A stretch of 64,000 bases of DNA. It comes from Typha latifolia. Taxonomy: Eukaryota; Streptophyta; Magnoliopsida; Poales; Typhaceae. The translations under genes and the position numbers were made by a program. Shown here piece by piece: positions 1 through 13,429 of the stretch. Below the pieces are notes generated by a model that saw only the letters and a list, made by a program, of their open reading frames with translations, was not told the DNA's origin and ran no database searches. The stretch is taken from the NCBI GenBank assembly GCA_019914945.1, contig CM034102.1:14435501-14499500 (forward strand). The letters run 5' to 3'. Position 1 is the stretch's first letter. Each line of letters opens with the position of its first letter.

Positions 1-3000
1 TATGTTTCTCATGCAACAAGAGATCGCAGACCTCTTGAGTAGTCATCTTCTCAAAGACTCCATCAGATGCAGCAACAAGATAACTATCATTTCTTGACAA
101 AGCTTGCCAATCAGTCAATTCAGGAGTGGATATTACACCATAACTAGAACAACCAAAAGTGGAAAGAAAATTAGAGGATAATCTTAAATGCTCAAGCCTT
201 TAGGACTTCTAACCTATGACTTACTGCTCAAATTAATTGATCCACTTAAAATAAATGTTATAATTCAGTGCTAAATACTGTGAATGTTCTGCAAAATTGT
301 TAAGATAAGTAATCTCCTATTGTTAGATGCTTCGTACAGACTTGGACAATCTGACTTTTTGAGTTTCTGTCATGTTTAGACAAATTTAGATTCTATTATC
401 ACAATGGAATTCGCTAATCAAAGCTTAGAAGCTTCAGTATGGTTTTCTTATGGACTAGAGTTTGTAACAAAATTTTTGTTACTTCTGTTTGGTACCATTG
501 GTTCATATATCCTACATCTAATCACTTTTACTTCTGTGCTTGTTAAAATTCATGTAATAATCATAGAGGAAGGCACCATACTGACACTGAAAATAAACAT
601 GTTGACTTACTCTCAGGAAAGGGAAAGAAAAAAAAATCAAACTAAACAACACCAGACTAGAATCTTACCGTTTATAAGGCACATCACCGATCGCCCGAGA
701 TAAAGCTAGCTCACCGTTGACTCGAACAACACCAGCCCACTCAAGAACATAGCCTCCGGCAGCTTCAACTCGGCTTTTTTCATCTTCTCTATCAGGGTGA
801 TGGTCCTCTGTCAGTTCCTTCACATGATATGTCAGTCCATCATAGTTTGCTAATTCGTAGTCCCCAGATTCATCATCAGAAAATATAGAAGCTTTCTTTC
901 TTCTTCTTCTTCTTCTTCTCTTCATCACTGACCATTTACCTGCACACATATTTTATAGTAACTCTTCCTTAAACCATTTAAGTAGAAGAATTGCACATAA
1001 AACACTTCGCTGAAATTATTCACAAATCAGAAGGGAGTCATAATGGAGATTTTAATGTTCTTTAGTGGAAGATTACAGAACCTAAGATTCCTCTTCAAGA
1101 ATATCTGCTAATTATAAGCTAGAGGAGTCATAAAGGATATCACATATTGTGTGTGGGTTTCCTATGAAAGTTATTACTAGATGAGTCCCCTTAATAGTCA
1201 ACAGTCTCACTTACTAGGAAGGACAGAGACAAAAGGACAGAGACAATAACAGATGGAAGACGTTGTACTTTTATTTGCTTTCTTAAGCTGATCCGTTCCA
1301 TCTTACTTATTTAGAAGCATATATTGAGTTATTTCATGAAGACTGATTGGACTGCTCACCTTAAGTTACACTTTGCCTGTGTTAAACTACTTAATAGAAG
1401 AGTACTTACAAATGAGTTAACATCGACAAAGAACATAAATTATTAAGTAATCCAATTTTTTCCCTCCTCTAAATAGAACTATAAATATCAAGACTTGACA
1501 GTGTCCACAAGGACATAATAAACAGTGCAGCCCCTAAGCTTAATTAGATATTCACAGTTTCACAAATAAAGTACATTTTACTGTTCTCCCAGAATGACAA
1601 TCCGCGAGTGATTATGGGCAATAATTCAATACATGAGGTAATTCATAGAGCTTTTCCACTGGTGCTACTTTTGAAAGTATTCACTCCAGCTATTTAGCTT
1701 CTACCTTATTTCATCTTCCAAATACACAGTAAATACCAAGGTAATGGCACAAATTATTCCCATGATGCAGAAGTAACTTCATGTTGTTAAAAAAATTAAA
1801 AATTAATTCAAAAGGCAAACCTTTTTGATCGAAATCTTCTGAGCACAAAAGAGCCTTTGAGTCACCTACATTAGCAGCTAAAATCTGACCATCAGCTATA
1901 AGGACTACAGTGGCTGTAGAACCAGATTCAAGATTGTTCAGCATTGCTTCCTGCATATAAGTTGCATAAACTAGATAAGATAACACCTCTCTTAAATACA
2001 GAGTTGCATTCTAAAGAATAAACCTTCTAGATAATGAAAATCAATACTTTCCTTGGAGAATGTTGAATCAATATCATGGATCGTCCTCAACAACGATTCC
2101 TTTAGTATCTCCATGTGAAATGACCCATCATAGATAGTCGGCGATATCCACTTGGACCTGCATTTCAAAACAATTCTTCATCTGATGACAAAATTAGTAA
2201 AGCAACCTATATATCATTAGACAAGAATGTAATAGCTATACCGCAGATAATATCAACTTACATAATCATGGATGAAGAATGTAATTTTAGAGTATGAAAC
2301 TTTCCCTGCATTTTGGAAATTTTTCTTGCATAATGCAATCCAGTGAATCCACATAATGCGGAACCAACATCAACTAATGGAGGTGCATAATGCTGAAAGA
2401 TTGTATGCACCATGTAGTATCAAAGTATATAAATAAGGAATTTGTCACCCACATATCATAACCTCACCTTATCACATTATTTTTCATTGTATATCAGGTC
2501 ATAAAGGTATTAATATCCCAAGGGAGAATGAGATTTACCAAGACAAATTATTAACCTTAATGCTCCAAATGTTGGTTCACTCTTTAAACTTAGAACATTC
2601 TATTTAGCTTTGTGGATAATTATTGTTTAGTAGCATAGCTTAATCCAGCACTTCATAGTTTCTCAACATGGTACATATATTGGTACATGTATTTTGGGAA
2701 TCTTGAAGTTTCCTCATTTTCAAGAAACAACTGCCCCATTGGTTAAGATTTACCGTTCAACTTCTTCTTTTTTTTGAAAATTTTCTATTTCTATCAATCT
2801 TTATTAAATTAACTTTATTAATTTTCTTAACAAACATGATATGACATATGGAACACATTTTTTTAACTTTTTTTTTTCAATTTTCATCAATTTTCATCAA
2901 TTAACTTTTGTCATTTGTTATTCTTTAATTTTTATAATCATTATTCAACAAATATGGAATGACAACTCATTCGTCATTTTTGGAATGACAACTCATTTGT

Positions 3001-5964
3001 CATTTTTTAAAATTAAAATGACGACTCATGCCTAATTTTCATTTGTCATTCTCTAATTTCAATCAAATCATGTATTATCATATTTTGTCATCTAATCTTA
3101 TTTCTTTTTTATCTTTTTTTTAAATTTCTATCCATTAAATATTTCTAAAACTCTCATGTTAAACACGATTGTGTTTAACACTTCTCTCTCTCAACTTCCC
3201 CAATCGTAGCCCTTCTTATTTTATCTTTTTCTCTTTTTATTTTCTTAATAACTTCCTACTCCGATGATCTTATTTGATGGTGGCATGGTCATCGTTGCCA
3301 AAAATATCTCTACATATCCTAAAAATTTTATTAAAAATATTATAAATGCGTGCCACTGACACAGGGGGGCATGCCACTGGCACGCTGGGCATAGCACGGC
3401 ACGTGCCATTAGCACGACCATCGTTGCTCCCAATAACTGGCAATCACCACAACCACCATCTAATACCCTTTAAGTAGCATGTAATTATGCATGCAAGCAA
3501 GTGTTTATCAAAAGGTATTATTTACTGTAAACAATATTATTATCAGAGAGAAAAAAAAATGGTGACAGACAGGATAAAAAGGGTTTCATCAGTAGTTTAG
3601 AATTGCAAACTTTTTTCTTCAATGCCACGAAAAAAAGAAGAAAAGATTATCGTTGGAGAGTATCCATGTAGAAATAATAAGGCAATCTTAACTAAGGATG
3701 GTTGTGCATGTGACACGGCCCACGCTGACCACCGGCCGGCATGACACATGCTGCGGCGCTTGTAGGCCATGCAGCAAGAGAGAGAGAAAAATATGAGGAG
3801 ATTACTTGCCTTTGCCACTTATCATCGAGTTTGTCATCGTGCTCACCATCTCGCTCGTGGTCGCACATTACTCACATGCCTCAGCTCGAGGAAGAAGGCG
3901 TCACTCGTATTAGGGTGCCCTACCTCAAGGAGGAAGAACGATAGGCTAGGTCGAGTTGGATTGAAAAAAAACTTAAGTTGCGGATCCGAGCTGAGGCATA
4001 TGAGCGACGTCTTCTTCCTCGAGGTAGGAAACCCCGATGTGAGTGACAACGAGGTCGACGATGAGCTGCGATGGCAACCTCGACATCAAGAGGCAAAGGG
4101 CAAAAGTGAGTAGATTTGCTACTAGAAGGGTTGTCGTGCGACTCCCCCTCCTACCACATGCCGATACGTTGTTGACATGGTAAGTGCCGACTGTTAAAGG
4201 GGAATGACTATTACCGACAGGTATTCTAAGATATTAGAAGGTGGGGTAGAATTTCATAGATGAGTAGCTCAAGCAAAGTCTAGCAACAACTAGTTTAGTA
4301 CTGTATAATCTATTCATTACTGTAGATCTACACAAGACAGAAAGCCCACTGAACTGCATGGTATTCCCCAAGAGCTGATAGAAGAATACCAAAACATAAA
4401 ATTTTATAAATTAACAAGTTTGAAGACCAAATCAATAAGGGAAAACAAAGGACCCACCTTTCCCATGTTACATAACTGAAGCTCTGTCCTTTATCTAGAT
4501 CATGCACCTGATGGAGCAGATTCTCTTCCTTATATGCTAATCTCTCATTAGATTTTATCTTGACAGAGTATATGCCATCAAGGAGAAAATACACATGTAG
4601 CAAGAAGTACTCCAGAAAAAGCCTGGAAGCCATTTCGCTGGCCTCAGCTCCATTGTGACCATCAAAGACTGCTACAACGCCAACATCAACCTCCTTGATC
4701 CTCATTCTTCCTTCTGTCCAATTAAAAGTTTATCAAATAAAAATCCAGAAACAAAAAAGATTTAGCATCCATCATCTCATTTTAATTCAAATTATAAATT
4801 ATTCCTATCAAAACCTAATTGTTATAATTAAGCAACAACCACAGCTACATAGTGTAATGAGAAAACTACTCACAAGTTCAAATTATTCAACAACAAATTA
4901 TGATCCACAGGATGACATACATTTTCTTCAATTTTCAGTAAGGTTTCTTCTCCATCCCTAGTTTTTTAGCACTAATCTACCTTTCATCTTCACTTTTAGG
5001 AGCTTACGAATTTCCAAATAAAGATACGATGAGAAAAATAAGAAATCTGTAGAGGACAACCTGGATTGCAGCAGAATTTAAATATGTAAAAAGAAACTAA
5101 TACCGATTAAAAAGACACTATAACACATCCAGTCTAATCCTTGGGTTCCAATTCGTATGCTAAGAAACAAAATATACTCCCAAGTTCATATAGTTAAAGG
5201 ATAGATTATGACATTCTACTTTCCTGTTTCTTCTCCACTTTTTAGGTTTTCAAGATTCCAAATGTTACCGTTCTTCATCCTTCAGCTTAAGGAAATCAAA
5301 TATTTTTCATCCTTTACCGCAAAATACTATTCACCCCACAGTGTCCGATCCATTACCATTCAAGAAAGCCAATCGAGTCACTATATTACCAAGAACTAAG
5401 TCAGCCACAGAATTACTACCAATCAAAAAGCCATTATAGAACATCCAGCCCAATTCTGGGGGGTTCAAATCCATGCTATAAGAGTCCAAAGCTACTCATA
5501 TGCTCATATTGTTCCACAATGGATTATGAAATTATTCGTCGTGCTTCACATTAGTGAAAGCTAATTTTATCAATATCATGCCAAGAGCCAGGTTATCCAA
5601 AGAATTAATCACAAGAAAAGGAAAAAAAAATCAAGAGCTACTAGAATTCCAATCAAAATATCCAATCAAGAAAGCAATTGAAGGGATCGATACCGAGGAA
5701 GGGGATTCGCAAGCCGAGTGCGCAGACGGCGCGGTCCTCCTGGGATCGCCTCCTCCCCTGGTGGATAGACACCTGGCACTCAGGCGGTGATCGACGGAGT
5801 TCGTCAGCGAGGAGGGTCCACCGGGGGCATTTCGCGGATTTGAAGACGGCCGGGGCGCCGCCCTCCCGGTAGACGGTGAGGCACGTTAGCGACTCGCCGG
5901 ATGATGGCGGGATCGAGCCGACGAGGAGGAGGAATCCGAGAAGGAAGAGGAGCCGTGCGGACAT
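1..5964 (-). CDS. PP2C-family protein phosphatase with N-terminal signal/anchor, 3' end outside window
   Basis: Ser/Thr phosphatase of the metal-dependent PP2C (PPM) family. Exons read on the minus strand: 5964-5694, 4713-4458, 2157-about 2048, about 1970-1821, 939-669 and 143 to beyond 1, giving at least 400 residues. The N-terminus ([17 protein letters not shown]) is a hydrophobic signal peptide or anchor, so the protein probably enters the secretory pathway. PP2C motifs appear in order: [16 protein letters not shown] (metal-binding Asp and DGH), [46 protein letters not shown] and [11 protein letters not shown] run of seven Arg, encoded by an AGA repeat, sits in the loop before DHHPDRED. 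All visible catalytic motifs are intact. The exon 3/4 junction is unusual (see findings). Intron 2 carries a MITE-like insertion. The first ATG of the GC-rich first exon was chosen because it starts the signal peptide. Family call is sure; subgroup is not. Confidence 0.9.
3692..4230 (-). mobile_element. Diverged hAT-like MITE in PP2C intron 2 (relative of 40040-40549, opposite orientation)
   Basis: This GC-rich block in an otherwise AT-rich intron matches the reverse complement of the element at 40040-40549 in several places. One is AAAACTTAAGTTGCGGATCC near 3967-3986, whose complement is at about 40303-40322. Others are the left-end motif GATGGTTGTGCATGTGACAC near 3698 and GGTAAGTGCCGACTG near 4180. 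Its ends are eroded and I could not find a clean target-site duplication, so the boundaries are approximate. Short related pieces rich in 'gcacg' occur at 3340-3430. Confidence 0.55.
5050..5560. repeat. Diverged tandem repeat in PP2C intron 1, period about 315 bp
   Basis: Stretches such as the one near 5111 (AAAAAGACACTATAACACAT) recur near 5426 (AAAAAGCCATTATAGAACAT), with several further shared blocks downstream (for example the TTCTTCTCCA region near 4930 and 5230). This suggests an old, strongly diverged tandem duplication inside the intron. No coding potential is evident. Confidence 0.4.
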
Positions 5965-6070
5965 CTGGTGAGATCGATTCCGTCGGACGAAGAGGAGAAA
6001 GAAAGAACCGGCCGTTGGGACTCACAACCTTGCTCGCGCCCTTGGGCGCAACCCAGGCCGGGTTATTTTT

Positions 6071-8382
6071 TTTTCCTTCTGAAGGCTTAATTGCACTTAG
6101 CTCCCTAGTCTTTTTTTTCTTCCCTTAATTCAAGAGATCTAGGTGGATTAAAAAAAAATCATGAGTTATATAAAAAATGGTAATAATTGAGGGGTCTAAA
6201 TAGAATTATTAATTTGTAACAATATCTCTCTCACACATATAAAAGAGCAAAATATAAAGATTAAATATATTTTTATTAGAAAAGAAAATATATTTACCAT
6301 AATTATAAAATGTTGAGATGACATCAGAACATAAAAAACTGCAGTAGAAACAACTCTAATTATATAACCAAACACAAACACAAAAATTAAAATTCGTCTC
6401 TAGACATATAAAAAATGAATATAACACTATCTATACATTATCTTATTCTTTAACCAAACGAGATTCAATTATGTAATATAATATATAAATTATGTAAATA
6501 GAAATTTTGAATTACTCTACTTTTTATGTTGTATGAATAAACTCAGAATCTCTCAAAGGTAACTTTTATACTATTATTTTGTTTGCTTAATATGTTAAAC
6601 ATATCATTTTTTGTTGAGATGATTAAAAGTGAATGCCAAAACCGATGACTTATTGCTTTGGAGTAAGATTATTATTATTTATTTCATAGTATATTGGTTA
6701 TTTGGGAGGAATTTGAGTCCGGCATTGAATTTAAATATGATTTGAATTCAACTTAATTCGATATAAATGGGTCGAATATAAATATCACAATTACCTAACA
6801 ATTAAAATATGTTCCGAGTATGAAAATAATAAAATTAAATTGAATAGAGATCCAATTAATATTTGTACATATCTAACCGAATCTGATTCTATTAAATTTG
6901 ACTTACATATATCATTATCATAATTATGCGACAGTACTTAGTTAAAATGGCTCATGTTGTATAAAATTTTTTGAATTTAAATTGTGGTGACATTCCTATT
7001 TAGTAAGACACTATTAATTTCTTTCAAATAAAGATATGTTCCTCGTCGCAGAATGTAAAACATATATACAACTCAGTTGCATAAATTTCCTATAGTCAAT
7101 CACTATGTCAGTAATTAATTAGCACCTAATTATTTAAATTGTTGTGAGTTCTTGCCTATTAATAAAATTCCCACATTTGATATTGCAGATGATCGACTAC
7201 AGAATAGAATTAAAGTTCTATTCTGGTGTAACTCTTCATTTTTTATATTTGCACAACATAGGTTATATAAGTATAAGCTATTCTAGTATTTCTTTTGTAA
7301 ACTAGTGTAATAATAATTATATCTGATTTCATATAAAATTAAAAGGATAGTTGATCAAATGAGTAAAATACTCGTTATAACTGATGGGTTGATAAGAAGA
7401 GAAGAAAAAGGAGAGATTTCGATTAAAATGATGTCTTTTTAAAAATAAAATATTAGATAGAGGAAAAGAGGAGAATAAGTAGTAGTAAAAATTATTTAAT
7501 TTCTATACAAATATAAAAAGACTTGTACTAAACTAGTATTTCACAAGCAAACAAGTGTTAAAAGCTCTTATCAATCGCTCGAAGCCTAGATGTTTCTCCG
7601 TCTTATTATAGATGCATATACGTAGTTTTCAAATCCATTGGAGATATGGACAGGTGATAGCTTGATGACAACAATAATAATAGCTTGATGTATATTAACA
7701 TAATTTACGAAGCACAATTGTAGCGAGAAAAAAGAAACACGGAATGAGAAAAGGAAAATTTCGAAGAAAAGCAAAATAATTGGAGGTTGAAGAATGAGTA
7801 AAATATATATATATACACTACCTAAATTAGAAGAAAAGTAAACACAAGGTTATTAGGTTGGATTTGCGGCAGACCGAACAACAGTAGATCCGAGATCTTA
7901 GTTAAGGGATTCTGGGTCCGGATTGAGCTTCCATATACTGTTACATTCATACCTAAACCTGTAGCTTTACTTAGTTTTCTTAGTTATTTATCTAAAACAA
8001 TTGCAATTTTTCACGGCAGAGATAGATATATACAAGTGAAAACTCATGCGATTTAGACAATGATATTTCCACAGACCTTATCAAATCATCTCGTCTCCGA
8101 CAAAATATGAAGATGATGGTCTGGAGATAATCCGAAGTGCTAGAGTTTCATTTGCTCACTTCTTTTGATTGCATTTGACGTCAAAGGTAAGTCTTTAACT
8201 TCGACTTGACAGGGTGGGATGATTCAAACAAAGAAAGGGGAAGATCTAGATAGCATTATGGAGAGGGAGGCGTGGCCTTCCTGTCTCTGCGCAGTAGTTT
8301 TACGACACCAAAAAAGTGGTTGTAATAATTTCCTTACGTAAAGATTATTTTAATTTTTTGGAAAACTATGACAAGCTTTGGC
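6071..8382. other. AT-rich intergenic region between PP2C and P450 copy 1
   Basis: No convincing gene. Open frames are short and low-complexity. The last 400 bp (about 8000-8382) form the upstream module of the P450 gene, with landmarks CTTATCAAATCATCTCGTC near 8088, TTTCATTTGCTCA near 8147 and AAGTCTTTAACTT near 8192. This module recurs three more times downstream (see findings). Confidence 0.6.
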
Positions 8383-8390
8383 TATAAAAG
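8383..8390 (+). promoter_or_regulatory. TATA box of P450 copy 1
   Basis: TATAAAAG lies 58 bp upstream of the chosen ATG (8448), in a context (TTGGCTATAAAAGCAAC) that aligns with the promoter of P450 copy 2. In copy 2 the same spot has become a long TA repeat. Confidence 0.6.
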
Positions 8391-8447
8391 CAACAGCAAG
8401 AGCCTGGGACTGGGATATTGGCTCAAACTTATATAACCTATAAAAGA

Positions 8448-10722
8448 ATGCCTACAATGTTGCAACTCTTGCTCGAGCCATATTCTCTACTACCTCTTCT
8501 CCTCCTCTTCCCTCTCTTCTTACTACTATTAACTACTAGAAGAACCCACAAAACCCATCTCCCACCATCACCTCCGAGGCTTCCTATCATAGGAAACTTG
8601 CACCAAGTAGGTGCACTTCCTCATCGCTCCTTTTATGCCCTCTCCAAGAAGCATGGGCCTCTCATGCTTCTCCACCTCGGCGAGACCCCGACGCTGGTGG
8701 TCTCGTCCCCGGAGATGGCCCAGGTGATCATGAGAACTTATGATCACATCTTCGCATCCCGGCCGCCATCGAAGGGGTCCAATATCCTTCACAAAGGGGC
8801 GAAAAATATCGCCTGCGCGCCTTACTGCGAACACTGGAGACAAGAGAAAAAGCTTTGCACCATGCATCTCCTAAGTGCGAAGAAGGTGCAATCATTTAAG
8901 CATGCCAGAGAAGAAGAAGTGAGCTTCGCTATCGGGAAGATTTATAAAGCTCAAGAATCGTCGGAACCTATGAATTTGAGCGAAGTGTTAAATGCTTTCG
9001 CGAATGATATCGTCTGTAGAGTTGTTTCTGGTAAGTTCTCTAGGGAGGGAGGCAGGAATGTTTTGTTCCGTGAGCTTATAGAGAGGAACGGAGAAATATT
9101 AGGGGGGTTTAATTTAGTGGATTACTTCCCTAGGCTAGCTTGGGTGGACTTTCTATCGGGATTTAGCTCTAGGACAAGAAAGGTGGCTAAGAGATGGGAT
9201 GACGTCCTTGAGGATGTGATAAAGGAACATACTATGAATCGAGTGAAGAATAATAAGCAGGAGAATACTGACTTTGTGGATATATTGCTCGCACTTGAAG
9301 ATGATTTACAGATGGAGTATGGACTCACAAAGGATCATTTAAAAGCTCTTCTAGTGGTAACTACATTGATCTCATATCATTTTAAGCGGACTTTCCTTTT
9401 TCTTTGGACTATTTATTGTTTCCATTTCGATAAATCATGAACTTTGTAGGTTAGTGGGAGAGGCTGGATTTCTGGGAAGGGAGCACAGTTACTAAGTCAC
9501 TTACGTATATGAGAATAATTATTATAATTAAATTATTTATAATACTAAGTAAAATATTATTAATGTGAATTAAGATCAGGCAGAAGGTTTTTTTATGTCA
9601 ATTTCTTGATATCTTTTTCTTTCACCAATTTCTTCTATGTGGCAACAGACCGGTAGGCAGGCGGGCGGGCCTACTAGTTAAGAGAAATTTTCTAGGAATC
9701 AAGGGCCACCCTATCATAGGATAAGTACGAGCTAGAGAAAGGAGCTTTAATTATGAGCACATACTATTTATTATGGACTCTTAAATATTAAATTATAGTG
9801 TGATTCGATTAGCAGTCTAGGTAGAGTCGCTGAAGCCTCACCTTTAGGAATTTCGAACATGTTGGGCAAGTGTCTTAAGTATTAAACGTATCAAAATTTG
9901 CCACAACTAATGACTATCTTATATATATATTAGCAAGAATTTGCAAACATTAGTCTCTTTCCAAGGATATGCAATTATATTTTATGATATGAAGAGTCTT
10001 GAATTGTTAGTAGCGAGTCCTTAAGTGAAATTAAATTAAATATAATTTAAAATCTTTTTCTTGCTTCCTTTTTTAATTTTTTTCTATTCGATGTTAAATT
10101 ATGACAGGATATGTTTGCTGCTGGGACTGCCACCTCTTATATAACTCTAGAGTGGGCAATGGCAGAGCTAGTGAAAGACTCGAAAGCCATGAAGAAACTA
10201 CAAGATGAAGTACGAAGAATAGCTAATGGAAAAGAGATGGTTAAAATGGAGGATTTAACCGAAATGAGCTACCTAAGAGCTGTCGTAAAGGAAATTTTAC
10301 GATTACACCCTGCTGCTCCCCTTTTGCTCGCAAGGGAGTCCATGAAAGATTGTCAAATTGAAGGATACCAAGTACCCAAGAGAACAAGAATTATTATTAA
10401 TGCATGGGCTATTCATAGGGATTCAAAATTTTGGGAAGCAGCAGAGGAGTTCCACCCTGAAAGATTCATAGGGAGCTATGTGGATTACAAAGGAAATGAC
10501 TTTCAGTTCATACCATTTGGAGCTGGGAGAAGAATTTGCCCTGGAATAAGCTTTGGAATTTCTACTGTGGAGCTCATGTTAGCTAATCTCGTGTATAGTT
10601 TTGATTGGGAGTTGCCTCATGGTGTGGTGAGAGAGGAGATGAATATGGCTGATACTTTTGGACTTACCATGCGTATGAAGGAGAATTTATACCTTGTTCC
10701 AAAATCATGTAAGAAGATATGA
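8448..10722 (+). CDS. Cytochrome P450, CYP71 family, copy 1 (I-helix acidic residue lost)
   Basis: Microsomal haem monooxygenase of the CYP71 clan, predicted 507 aa in two exons (8448-9356 and 10108-10722) joined in phase 0 across a 751-bp intron, the usual single-intron CYP71 structure. Visible features: an N-terminal hydrophobic ER anchor (about residues 9-32), the proline hinge LPPSPPRLPIIGNL, C-helix HWRQEKK, I-helix AAGTATS, K-helix KEILR (ExxR), FHPERF, and the haem loop FGAGRRICPG with the Cys ligand. The first in-frame ATG after the TATA box was taken; it matches the start of copy 2. Two oddities: the I-helix motif usually reads AGTDTS but here Asp is Ala, and the C-helix WRxxR Arg is Lys. 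The frame is otherwise clean, so it may still be expressed. Substrate unknown; CYP71 enzymes often act on terpenoids, alkaloids or phenolics. Confidence 0.9.
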
Positions 10723-12299
10723 ATATTGAAGGTGATTTGGTAAATGGTTTTGCCTTCTCCCACTCTGTAACACAGCCAACGTATAATGGAAGATAATGTC
10801 ATAGGATGTAAACCACTAAGGTGTAATAAAAGTCAATGGATATTTTATGATAATATTTTATGTAGTATTTTATGTCAATATATACATACCACACGATGTT
10901 TATATATAAGTACGTAATGCTTGTCCGTAAGTATAGAATGTCTGTTCATATATATGCAATGCCTTACAACTTGATACCAAAGAGAAGCACTCTATCAAGG
11001 ATAATAAATAATAGAAGCATTCTTATAAGACAGTAGAGGAAATAGGACCACTGTCGTAGAAATAAACCTCTTATTTAGCCAAACGCTAGTAGCACCGTAA
11101 GAAGAAGCATCAAGAAGCTTATCAAGAGATGCAAGCAGAGGTGACTCAACATCCTATGGAATAATAGACAACACCACAATAGACCTGAAAGGGAAAGCTA
11201 CAATAGAAATTACAAACTCCAAAAAAAAAAGGAAAAGCGAAAAGCAAAACAACTTCAGAACAAATATAACCACTCGCAAAGGCAGGAAACTCACAACAAA
11301 CAAGACAATAACAAAGATACCATAGAAATGCAAGCCCAAACAAACAAAGTTTGGTTTGACAAACCCAAGTGGTCGGAAAAGGGCTCTGAGAGTTGTTGCT
11401 GTTGAAGGGAAAGCTTGCGGGCAGGGGCTGACGAGGAGAGGAAAATCTGCACAAAGCAAGTGCTACTGAATGAGGAGAAGATATCAAAAGTGATTGCGAC
11501 AAGTATGGCAAGGGGAGGAGAGCTACAGAGGTGACGAGGAGTAGACGGCGATGTCCAGCGAGACGAAGGAAGAGTGGTAACAGCGAACAACAACGATATC
11601 TAGAGGATGGGAGAGGCAACGGTGAGAGTGATAGCAACAGGAACGATAAGGAGCGGCGGCGACACACAAGTGAAAAGATAAGGAAGCTCAGGCAATTGAA
11701 ATTTGAAGAGAAGAAGAGGAAAAGAAGAGGGGAAATAGGAAAAATGAGTTTCTCGTCGTCTCCTAACTCATCAACTAGGCTAAAGGGATAGAGAAGATAC
11801 CGTCTTAAAAAGGGAGAGAAGTTCCTATGCCAAACTCTAGGAGAGCTAGGCCAGCACAAATCACAATGCAAGTTTGTAACTAAGAAATGTTGATTTCTAG
11901 ATACAAAATAATAAATTCACTTTATGCCTAAACTTATTTTAAATTGAGAGAAAAATTAGATTAACGTTCATTACCGCTCAATCTTAGTCTTCTGGCTCAA
12001 TTTTAACTATGATTTTGAAAAAGAAAAAAAAACGATATTTAGTTACAAAATTAGATTATCGGGGCACTAATATTGTAAATAACTTTCTCATTCCAAATGG
12101 GCCCGTGGTGTTTTCATTGTCAACCATTATAGAAATAATGAGAGAAAAATTGATGTCAACAACCCAGTTGAGCACTCACAAATAATACCAAAAGAGGAGG
12201 ATTGTCGGCTAATCATCACCAACGCTAATTACGAATTTATTTGAATATACATTTATTTCTTTTGTGCGTATCTGAGTAATTATTCCGTTCTTTTCATTC

Positions 12300-13040
12300 G
12301 ATTGACAGCCCAACAAGATAATTGCAGTTTTTGCCGGCAGAGAGCTTATACTTCCTGTCGACGGAATCAAAACTTAAGAACGATTTAGACGACGGTGGTT
12401 AGGATGGATCTTTCTTAATTTCCATGGACCTTATCATTAACAATCTGAACACTGAAAAGATATATGACCTTATCACCGGAGAGAACCAAATAATGTAGGG
12501 GGAGTGTAAACGAGCAGTGCTCTACCGAGCTGTGTTTAACTCGGCTCGACGAGTCAGTTCGAATCGACTCAACCTACTCGATTCAATAACCTAATAGCTC
12601 TATTAGACTAATCTAGCAAAGCTAATTTCTAATGCATTCGAAGAGAGGCATATAAACATTAGCAATTTCTTAATCAATTATGCTACATGAAAGTTATACA
12701 TCTATTTTGATTTATACATATATAATATTATCTATTAAACCTATTCAAACGATGCTCGAGCGAACTGATCGTAGATGTTTTTAACTCAACTCCATTCGAA
12801 CTATTTAGAGTTCAATCTAATTCACAAGCCTCACGAGCCACCGATCTTTTCGATATCCCCAGTCAAAAGTGCTCAAGTTCAATTTTCCCTCTTCTTTTCG
12901 TTGCATTTGAAGTTAGAGTTAGGCTGTTTAACTTACTTAAGCTGAGTGATGGTCCTCATGGACAAATAAGCAGATATATAATAGCAGAAACAAGTCTTTA
13001 ATTTACAAATTGAGGAGGTGGCTTGAAAGAAACAAGGAAA
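12300..13040 (+). repeat. Orphan copy of the P450 upstream module, interrupted
   Basis: Shared landmarks with the sequences upstream of both P450 genes appear in the same order: an ATTGCAGTTTTTGCCGGCAGAG-like block near 12320, TTTCTTAATTTCCATGGACC near 12411, a CTCAAGTT...CTTCTTTTCGTTGCATTTGA block near 12870-12910, and AAGTCTTTAATTT near 12991 followed by GTGGCTTGAAAGAAACAA. No P450 coding sequence follows it. About 350 bp of unrelated sequence (12500-12850) splits it. Confidence 0.5.
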
Positions 13041-13429
13041 GGAAAGGGAAAACAGCCCTTACATGCAACTGATAGGATCAGGACAATCTGAAGCAACTGT
13101 AAGTTCGATACAACGACTGAAACAATGCCTTATTAGATTTGTTGTTGGGAAACTGAAATCTGCTGGGCCTGTCTAAATCTGAAATGTAACAATATAAATT
13201 ATTTATAATTTATAAAATAATTAAAATGTCTATTAACTTAATCTAGAAACTTAGTTAAATTTAACTAATAAATCTAATAGAAATATACTTTTTTATTATA
13301 TTCACTGAATTATAGAGCTTAATTTATAAATAATAAAAATACAAAGCTTAAACCATACTTTTTTTTAAAAGATAAGTTATTATATATAAATTTCCGTACT
13401 AATAAATTAAAATTTACATGCATCTAGAG

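Noticed and set aside
8418..8447. Extended N-terminus for P450 copy 1 starting at 8418
   Set aside because: That start codon would be TTG; the ATG at 8448 matches the start of copy 2 and the usual length of the ER anchor.
11146..11871. 241-codon open frame on the minus strand
   Set aside because: Ser/Leu/Phe-rich, no known motif, overlapping another long frame on the same stretch, and located in repeat-rich intergenic DNA; more likely chance or element-derived.
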